Source of the DNA: Rhodococcus gordoniae
Lineage (GTDB): Bacteria; Actinomycetota; Actinomycetes; Mycobacteriales; Mycobacteriaceae
DNA length: 35,253 bases
NCBI RefSeq assembly: GCF_001646655.1
Contig: NZ_LPZN01000064.1
Coordinates: 1 to 35,253 of the forward strand
Direction: 5' to 3'
Made by a program: the position numbers and the translations under genes. Under the pieces are notes generated by a model. It saw only the letters and a program-made list of their open reading frames with translations, had not been told where the DNA came from and made no database searches. This document shows positions 30,471 through 35,253 of this stretch, in pieces. The stretch's first letter is position 1; each line of letters starts with the position of its first letter.

Positions 30471-30676
30471 ACACTGACAATGCCCCATTCTCGAGGTGAT
30501 CGAACACGCGCGACACGCCGGGGTCGTGCGGATGCGAAGTACACCGTGTGATCCACCGACCTGGGTAGACGCCGAACCGAGCGCTCTCGAATTGCTCCCT
30601 CGTTATCGTCCTGTATCTAATGAACGGGTACGAGCGCGCCGCGGAGGGGAAAGAGGACGCGGCGCAACGCTGAACG

Positions 30677-31618
30677 ATGGGTTGTGGAATGTTCGAAAAG
30701 CAAGCTTTGTCGAACCGTCGCCGCACGGGCCGCCGATCCGCGCGGATCGGTGCTGCATTCGTGGGCGCAGCCGCCGTGGCACTGGCCACCGCCGGCCCTG
30801 CGAGCGCGGCACCGCTGTGGCCCGGTGGGCCCGAGGTCCCGAGTGTCCAGGAGCTGATCGAAGGACTCACCCCGCCCGGGGTGACGCCGCCGCAGCTCGT
30901 TCCCGAGCCGGCCGCACCGTTCTCCGCTCCGTCCGTCAACCCGTCGAACGGGGAGACGGTGGGTGTCGCACAGCCGATCATCATCCGGTTCGACGAGGCC
31001 GTCGGAGATCGTGCAGCCGCCGAACGCGCCATCCGCATCACCTCGCAGCCGCCCGTCGACGGGCACTTCTACTGGGCGTCGAACACGCAGGTCCGGTGGA
31101 AGCCGTTCGAGTTCTGGCCCGCGAACACCGCGGTCACCGTGAAGGCCGGCGACGCGCAGTCGTCGTTCACCATCGGCGACGCCCTGGTGACGGTGGCGGA
31201 CGACAACACCAAGACCATCACCGTCACCCGCAACGGTGAGGTCGTCCGCACCATGCCGACGTCCTTCGGCAAGCCCGGTCACGACACCCCGAACGGCACC
31301 TACATCGTCGGTGAGAAGTACCGCGACATGTACATGGACTCGTCGACCTACGGAGTTCCTGTCGACAGCCCCGAGGGCTACCGCACCTACGTCGAGTACG
31401 CGACGCGGATGTCCAACAGCGGAATCTTCCTTCATGCCGCTCCGTGGTCGGTCGGCGCGCAGGGCAACACCAACGTCAGCCACGGTTGCCTCAACGTGAG
31501 CACCGAGGACGGAAAGTGGTTCTTCGAGAACGCGAAGAAGGGCGACCCGGTGATCGTGCAGAACACCGCCGGTGGAACCCTCAACGGCTGGGACGGTCTG
31601 GGCGACTGGAATCTCTGA
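30677..31618 (+). CDS. L,D-transpeptidase (YkuD) with Ig-like domain
   Basis: A 313-residue exported enzyme forming 3-3 cross-links in peptidoglycan and resistant to most penicillins. A basic, Arg-paired signal peptide (NRRRTGRRSARIGAAFVGAA ... GPASAA) lacks a lipobox; the RR pairs leave Tat export possible. An Ig-like domain (about 85-170: PSVNPSNGETVGVAQPIIIRF) precedes the YkuD catalytic domain, with His253 (FLHAAPWS) and the SHGCLN motif (His269, nucleophile Cys271). It resembles mycobacterial Ldt enzymes but has a single Ig-like domain. ATG 30677 and ATG 30689 are both possible starts, with no strong ribosome binding site for either. A perfect hairpin terminator follows. Confidence 0.9.
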   Translation: MGCGMFEKQALSNRRRTGRRSARIGAAFVGAAAVALATAGPASAAPLWPGGPEVPSVQELIEGLTPPGVTPPQLVPEPAAPFSAPSVNPSNGETVGVAQPIIIRFDEAVGDRAAAERAIRITSQPPVDGHFYWASNTQVRWKPFEFWPANTAVTVKAGDAQSSFTIGDALVTVADDNTKTITVTRNGEVVRTMPTSFGKPGHDTPNGTYIVGEKYRDMYMDSSTYGVPVDSPEGYRTYVEYATRMSNSGIFLHAAPWSVGAQGNTNVSHGCLNVSTEDGKWFFENAKKGDPVIVQNTAGGTLNGWDGLGDWNL

Positions 31619-31664
31619 TCCTCCGTCGCCCGACCCGATCTCCGTCGCACTGACGGCAGGCTTT

Positions 31665-31724
31665 CCGACGCCCCCTGCTCTCCGGTTCGTTTCATCCGGA
31701 AAGAGCAGGGGGCGTCGGCTTTTC
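31665..31724 (+). terminator. Strong Rho-independent terminator after the L,D-transpeptidase gene
   Basis: A perfect 17-bp stem pairs 31665-31681 with 31702-31718 (arms CCGACGCCCCCTGCTCT and its complement). Its top is extended by TCCGG...CCGGA, and GCTTTTCG follows. It starts 47 bp after the transpeptidase stop. The plus-strand T-run indicates termination of that gene; it may also stop readthrough from the convergent SRPBCC gene. Confidence 0.92.
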
Positions 31725-31731
31725 GATTCTG

Positions 31732-32217
31732 CTAGGTGGCCACCAGGTCGTCGATCTGGTTGATGGCGGACGAAGCGCCCTCGACCACGCCCATGTCCAG
31801 TACCTGCTGGAGTGCTTCGGCGCTCTCGTAGGTGCTGACGTAGATTGCGCGCGTGCCGCCTTCGAACTCTTCGAAGTTGTAGATGCTCCGCGAGACGGGC
31901 AGTTCCGGCTTCGGGGTGAAGTCCGGCTCCGCGAAACCGTCGAGGAACGAGAAACTCGTCGGTTCGTCGACGGCCGTGATATCCCAGTAGCCGGCGTACT
32001 TCTCGCCGTCGGGGCCGGTCATGTAGTAGGTGGTGCGGGTGCCGGGCTTCAGATTGTGGTCGACCACCGTCGCGGGGAAGGTCGGGGGTCCCCAGATCTT
32101 CTCCAGCTGACGGGGATCGGCGTAGACCTGCCAGATGCGGGACACCGGGGCGGCGAACTCGGCGGTGATGGTCAGGGTCAGCTTGTCGGGGTCGTGCCGG
32201 ACGTCGGTTACAGGCAT
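31732..32217 (-). CDS. SRPBCC (AHSA1-like) domain protein
   Basis: A 161-residue soluble protein of the START/SRPBCC fold (AHSA1-like). Visible features are the N-terminal strand LTLTITAEFAAPVSRIWQVYADPRQLEKIWGPP, then GPDGEKYAGYWDITAVDEPTSFSFLDGFA, and the C-terminal helix QQVLDMGVVEGASSAINQIDDLV lining a hydrophobic pocket. The ligand is unknown. It begins 3 bp after the stop of an ArsR regulator, the common pairing in which an ArsR repressor controls its own operon with an AHSA1 protein. Confidence 0.87.
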   Translation of the reverse strand: MPVTDVRHDPDKLTLTITAEFAAPVSRIWQVYADPRQLEKIWGPPTFPATVVDHNLKPGTRTTYYMTGPDGEKYAGYWDITAVDEPTSFSFLDGFAEPDFTPKPELPVSRSIYNFEEFEGGTRAIYVSTYESAEALQQVLDMGVVEGASSAINQIDDLVAT

Positions 32218-32220
32218 TTC

Positions 32221-32562
32221 TCAGCCTTCCTCGGAGGATTCGGATGCGATGAGTTCGTCGATGCGCGCGATGCGACCGCGCCAGACCTGCTCCAGCTCGG
32301 TGAGCATGGACGCCACCGACCGCACTGCCGTCACGTCACCACTGGCCAACTGCTCGCGACCGCTGCGTCGCTTCACGAGCAGGCCGGCCTTCTCCAGCAC
32401 GGCGACGTGCTTCTGTACTGCGGCGAAGGACATGTCGTAGTTCGCCGCGAGAGCGGACACCGAGTGTTCGCCGGCCAGGACGCGTCGCATGATGTCGCGC
32501 CGGGTCCGGTCGGAGAGCGCGTGGAACAGGGCGTCGGCCCGGTCCTCGTCGTCTCCGCTCAC
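32221..32562 (-). CDS. ArsR-family transcriptional repressor
   Basis: A 113-residue winged-helix regulator: ALFHALSDRTRRDIMRRVLAGEHSVSALAANYDMSFAAVQKHVAVLEKAGLLVKRRSGRE is the whole ArsR/SmtB DNA-binding unit. No cysteine metal-binding ELCVCD-type motif is present, so it is probably not a metal sensor. The GTG start at 32562 has GGAGA upstream; a longer frame runs through its own promoter. It heads a two-gene operon with the SRPBCC protein. A perfect palindrome lies between the -35 and -10 elements, strongly suggesting autorepression. The promoter overlaps the end of the upstream deoR-type gene. Confidence 0.9.
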   Translation of the reverse strand: MSGDDEDRADALFHALSDRTRRDIMRRVLAGEHSVSALAANYDMSFAAVQKHVAVLEKAGLLVKRRSGREQLASGDVTAVRSVASMLTELEQVWRGRIARIDELIASESSEEG

Positions 32563-32568
32563 ATCTCC

Positions 32569-32597
32569 AAATGTACAACCGAATGGTTGTATGTCAA
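32569..32597 (-). promoter_or_regulatory. arsR promoter with embedded operator
   Basis: On the minus strand TTGACA (32597-32592) is followed after exactly 17 bp by ACATTT (32574-32569), giving a -35/-10 pair. The spacer contains TACAACC and GGTTGTA arms (plus coordinates 32574-32580 and 32585-32591) four bases apart, a perfect 18-bp palindrome. A bound repressor would block RNA polymerase. The -35 element overlaps the stop codon of the DeoR-type gene. Confidence 0.75.
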
Positions 32598-33355
32598 GAC
32601 TTCGGGGCGATGACGAGCCGGTCGCCGTAGGGTGCGCGATGCTCCTCGTCGAGATCGTCGTCGGTGACGATGGACGTGATCTCGTCGAGGCTCGCGACCC
32701 GGGCGAGCGCACGCTCTCCGAACTTCGAATGGTCCGTCACCACAATCGTCTTCTCAGCCGACCGGATCATCGCCCGTTTGATCGGGATCTCCAGCGTGTT
32801 GGTGTTCGTGACGCCGGCGGTGGGGTGCACGGCGTCGGCGCCGAGGAACGCCCAGTCGGCCGAATAGTCCGAGAGGAACCGCACGGCGTGGTCCCCGACC
32901 AGGGTGTACACCGAGCCGAGGAGTTCGCCCCCGGACACGAGAAGCCGGACATCCGGGAATGCCGCAACGTATTTCGCGATACGCAGGTCGTTGGTGAGTA
33001 CCGTCAGCGACGCCTTGTGCCGCAGTGCCACGGCCACCTCGTAAGTGGTGGATCCGCTGTCGAGCACCACACTGTCGCCGTCCGACACCATGGCGGACGC
33101 AACCGCTGCGATGGCCGCTTTCTCCTCGCGACGCACGTCCTTCTTGAGCGCGTACGGCACCTCGAGACCCGCGCCCTCGACCGCTCGGGCACCCCCGTGC
33201 GTGCGTTCGACCTTCCCTTCGCGGGCGAGCACATCGAGATCTCGACGGATCGTGGACGCGTCGACGCCGAGATCGGCCGAGAGGGTCTTCGCATCGATAT
33301 ATCCGTCGGCGAGGATTCGGTGGAAGATCTCACGTCGCCGTGCGGTCGCTGACAC
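32594..33355 (-). CDS. DeoR/GlpR-family transcriptional regulator
   Basis: A 253-residue regulator. The N-terminal DeoR helix-turn-helix reads ARRREIFHRILADGYIDAKTLSADLGVDASTIRRDLDVLAREGKVERTHGGA. The C-terminal sugar-phosphate sensor (DeoRC) has VVLDSGSTTYEVAVAL, TVLTNDLRIAKYV and FLGADAVHPTAGVTNTNTLEIPIKRAMI, the ISOCOT fold. GTG 33355 has AGGAG upstream; a longer frame shows no coding signal. It is divergent from fgd1 across 205 bp that contains direct repeats suitable for a DeoR operator. Control of glucose-6-phosphate use (fgd1-pgi) in response to a phosphorylated sugar is the natural inference. Confidence 0.9.
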   Translation of the reverse strand: MSATARRREIFHRILADGYIDAKTLSADLGVDASTIRRDLDVLAREGKVERTHGGARAVEGAGLEVPYALKKDVRREEKAAIAAVASAMVSDGDSVVLDSGSTTYEVAVALRHKASLTVLTNDLRIAKYVAAFPDVRLLVSGGELLGSVYTLVGDHAVRFLSDYSADWAFLGADAVHPTAGVTNTNTLEIPIKRAMIRSAEKTIVVTDHSKFGERALARVASLDEITSIVTDDDLDEEHRAPYGDRLVIAPKS

Positions 33356-33460
33356 GATTGCTCCTAGGGCTCTGGGCACTCGAATTTCTGGGTACTCGGA
33401 CGCCGTGGTCGGGGTCGGTGCACGACCATAACGCACAGGCGACACACCTTTGCGTGGATA

Positions 33461-33523
33461 TTGACACTGTCTGCGCTCAGTGTGCATGATTTCGTGCAGG
33501 ATTTGCTCGATTGTGCGTGATCG
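33461..33523 (+). promoter_or_regulatory. Probable fgd1 promoter with direct-repeat operator
   Basis: TTGACA at 33461-33466 could be the -35 of fgd1, with CATGAT at 33485-33490 as -10 after an 18-bp spacer. Two adjacent 12-bp direct repeats follow: GTGCATGATTTC (33482-33493) and GTGCAGGATTTG (33494-33505). A third related unit, GTGCGTGATCG, lies at 33513-33523. DeoR-family proteins commonly bind such direct repeats, and the divergent DeoR gene lies next door. Confidence 0.5.
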
Positions 33524-33560
33524 TTTCGCTGGCACCACGTTGTTCGGAGGTTGCACGGTA

Positions 33561-34565
33561 ATGCTGAAGTTGGGATACAAGGCGTCTGCGGAGCAGTTCG
33601 GCCCGCGCGAGCTGGTCGAACTGGGAGTGCTGGCCGAGCGGCACGGGATGGATTCGGCGACAGTGTCGGATCACTTCCAGCCGTGGCGGCACAACGGAGG
33701 GCACGCGCCCTTCTCGCTGGCGTGGATGACCGCCGTGGGGGAGCGCACCGAGCGGTTGCAGCTCGGGACCTCGGTGCTGACCCCGACGTTCCGGTACAAC
33801 CCGGCGGTGATCGCACAGGCCTTCGCGACGATGGGTTGTCTGTATCCGGGGCGGATCTTCCTCGGTGTCGGTACCGGTGAGGCGCTCAACGAGATCGCCA
33901 CCGGCTATGCCGGGGAGTGGCCGGAGTTCAAGGAACGTTTCGCCCGGCTGCGCGAGTCGGTGCGGCTGATGCGTGAACTGTGGCGCGGGGACCGGGTCGA
34001 CTTCGAGGGGGAGTACTACACCACGAAGGGCGCGTCGATCTACGACGTACCCGAGCAGGGCATTCCGGTCTATATCGCCGCCGGTGGCCCGGTGGTGGCG
34101 CGGTATGCGGGGCGGGCGGGGGACGGGTTCATCTGCACCTCGGGCAAGGGTATGGATCTCTACACCGACAAACTGCTGCCGGCGGTGGCGGAGGGAGCGG
34201 AGAAGGCCGAGCGCGACGTGAACCGGATCGACAAGATGATCGAGATCAAGATCTCGTACGACACCGACCCCGAGCTGGCGTTGGAGAACACGCGGTTCTG
34301 GGCGCCGCTGTCGCTCACGCCGGAGCAGAAGCACAGCATCGACGATCCGATGGAGATGGAAGCGGCGGCCGATGCATTGCCGATCGAGCAGGTCGCCAAG
34401 CGGTGGATCGTGGCGTCGGATCCGGACGAGGCGGTCGAGCAGGTCAAGGCATATGTCGATGCCGGGTTGAATCATCTCGTGTTCCACGCGCCGGGTCATG
34501 ACCAGAAGCGGTTCCTGGAACTGTTCGAACGCGACCTCGCACCGCGCCTGCGCGCCCTGGCGTGA
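33561..34565 (+). CDS. fgd1: F420-dependent glucose-6-phosphate dehydrogenase
   Basis: A 334-residue flavin-like-fold enzyme that oxidises glucose-6-phosphate to 6-phosphogluconolactone while reducing coenzyme F420. It follows mycobacterial Fgd1 almost residue by residue: [38 protein letters not shown] with active-site His38 and Trp42, [14 protein letters not shown] with Glu107 (equivalent to His40, Trp44 and Glu109 of the M. tuberculosis enzyme), then [23 protein letters not shown] and [19 protein letters not shown] 33561 follows GGAGG at 33546-33550. Its stop overlaps or adjoins the pgi gene, which supplies or drains its substrate. Its presence implies the organism makes F420. Confidence 0.97.
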   Translation: MLKLGYKASAEQFGPRELVELGVLAERHGMDSATVSDHFQPWRHNGGHAPFSLAWMTAVGERTERLQLGTSVLTPTFRYNPAVIAQAFATMGCLYPGRIFLGVGTGEALNEIATGYAGEWPEFKERFARLRESVRLMRELWRGDRVDFEGEYYTTKGASIYDVPEQGIPVYIAAGGPVVARYAGRAGDGFICTSGKGMDLYTDKLLPAVAEGAEKAERDVNRIDKMIEIKISYDTDPELALENTRFWAPLSLTPEQKHSIDDPMEMEAAADALPIEQVAKRWIVASDPDEAVEQVKAYVDAGLNHLVFHAPGHDQKRFLELFERDLAPRLRALA

Positions 34566-34585
34566 TGAAAGACCTCGGCAGAAAC

Positions 34586-35253
34586 ATGGATACGGAAACG
34601 CGAGATGTGACGACCACGAAGGCCTGGCAAGCCCTCGAAGCTCACCGGGACGAGATCGCCGCGGTGTCCCTGCGGGAGCTGTTCGCGATCGAGCCGCAGC
34701 GGATACAGGCGTTGACCGCACACGCCGGGGATCTGGTGGTCGACTTCAGCAAACAGCGTCTCACCGCCCGCACTCTCGAACTGCTCCTCCAGCTCGCCGA
34801 GCAGACGGGTGTGGCCGCCGCCCGCGAGGCGATGCTCGCCGGTGAGCACATCAACAGCACCGAAGACCGGGCGGTGCTGCACACCGCCCTACGGCTGCCG
34901 CGGCAGGCATCGCTGATCGTCGACGGAATCGACGTCGCCGCGCAGGTGCATGCCGTGCTCGACCGGATGGGTGAGTTCACCGACCGGATCCGCGACGGAC
35001 GCTGGCGCGGCGCCACCGGGCAGCGGATCACCACGGTGGTCAACATCGGCATCGGCGGCTCCGATCTCGGCCCGGCGATGGTCACCGGCGCGCTGCGCCG
35101 CTTCCACGACGGGCCCGCGGCACGGTTCGTCTCCAACGTCGACCCCGCCGATCTGACCGCCGCGCTGGCCGATCTGGACCCGGCGACGACCGTGTTCGTC
35201 GTGGCGTCGAAGACCTTCTCCACCCTCGAAACGCTGTCCAATGCCCCCGCCGC
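34586..35253 (+). CDS. pgi: Glucose-6-phosphate isomerase (N-terminal part, cut by window end)
   Basis: The first 222 residues of phosphoglucose isomerase, interconverting glucose-6-phosphate and fructose-6-phosphate; the frame runs off the window. Visible family segments are [29 protein letters not shown] (the SIS-domain phosphate loop) and [16 protein letters not shown] 34586 is chosen because it matches the length of mycobacterial Pgi before the TxxWxAL helix. An in-frame ATG at 34565 that overlaps the fgd1 stop (TGATG) would add seven residues and couple translation to fgd1. The fgd1-pgi pair forms a glucose-6-phosphate node, probably under the DeoR-type regulator. Confidence 0.93.
   Translation, partial: MDTETRDVTTTKAWQALEAHRDEIAAVSLRELFAIEPQRIQALTAHAGDLVVDFSKQRLTARTLELLLQLAEQTGVAAAREAMLAGEHINSTEDRAVLHTALRLPRQASLIVDGIDVAAQVHAVLDRMGEFTDRIRDGRWRGATGQRITTVVNIGIGGSDLGPAMVTGALRRFHDGPAARFVSNVDPADLTAALADLDPATTVFVVASKTFSTLETLSNAPA

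Overview
The window is GC-rich actinobacterial DNA, most likely from Rhodococcus or a close mycolic-acid relative. Evidence for this is F420-dependent glucose-6-phosphate dehydrogenase, a LigC/Prim-PolC repair pair, a FadE25-type acyl-CoA dehydrogenase, a WS/DGAT acyltransferase, an LppU-like lipoprotein, a 7Fe ferredoxin fused to an NADP reductase (FprB), an EspC-like type VII secretion protein, and frequent GTG starts. No rRNA, tRNA, CRISPR array, transposase or phage gene was seen. Everything was read from sequence alone; family names are recognised from motifs, not from database searches.

Layout. 1-6455: the end of an unidentified gene, an S1 protease reading frame with no start or signal peptide, ilvD with a translationally coupled DinB/MDMPI-fold gene, an aldo/keto reductase, an MFS transporter and a small alarmone synthetase. 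6456-12330 (all minus strand): an accessory island that looks like two copies of a type VII secretion effector/immunity cassette. 12330-16939: a fatty-acid block (fadB2-like, fadE25, TetR regulator, acyl-CoA ligase) with two matching operator-like palindromes. 17082-21582: a GAF/LuxR regulator, a DEDDh exonuclease, an LppU-like lipoprotein and the LigC/Prim-PolC operon. 21708-25747: a secreted protein, a serine hydrolase behind a 25-bp palindrome, dodecin and fprB. 25836-29872: two small hypotheticals, a GAF-ANTAR regulator, a thioesterase relic, a WS/DGAT enzyme and a tandem ABM-like protein. 29946-35253: a membrane protein, an L,D-transpeptidase with a strong terminator, an ArsR/SRPBCC pair with an operator inside its promoter, a DeoR regulator, fgd1 and the start of pgi.

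The island is the most unusual part. In transcription order, cassette 1 is promoter/leader, EspC-like secretion partner, WXG-headed effector A, four-helix membrane protein A, then a nested inverted repeat. Cassette 2 is a near-identical leader, a 13-codon in-frame deletion remnant of the EspC-like gene, effector B, membrane protein B, a leaderless LpqN-like protein, a decayed membrane protein C, then a second copy of the nested inverted repeat. The effectors differ at only 5 of their first 197 residues, then diverge into distinct glycine-zipper tails. Most genes are joined by short start/stop overlaps. This is the architecture of a polymorphic toxin with cognate and orphan immunity genes; the proposed function is inference. 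No ESX secretion machinery is encoded in the window, so it would have to act from elsewhere.
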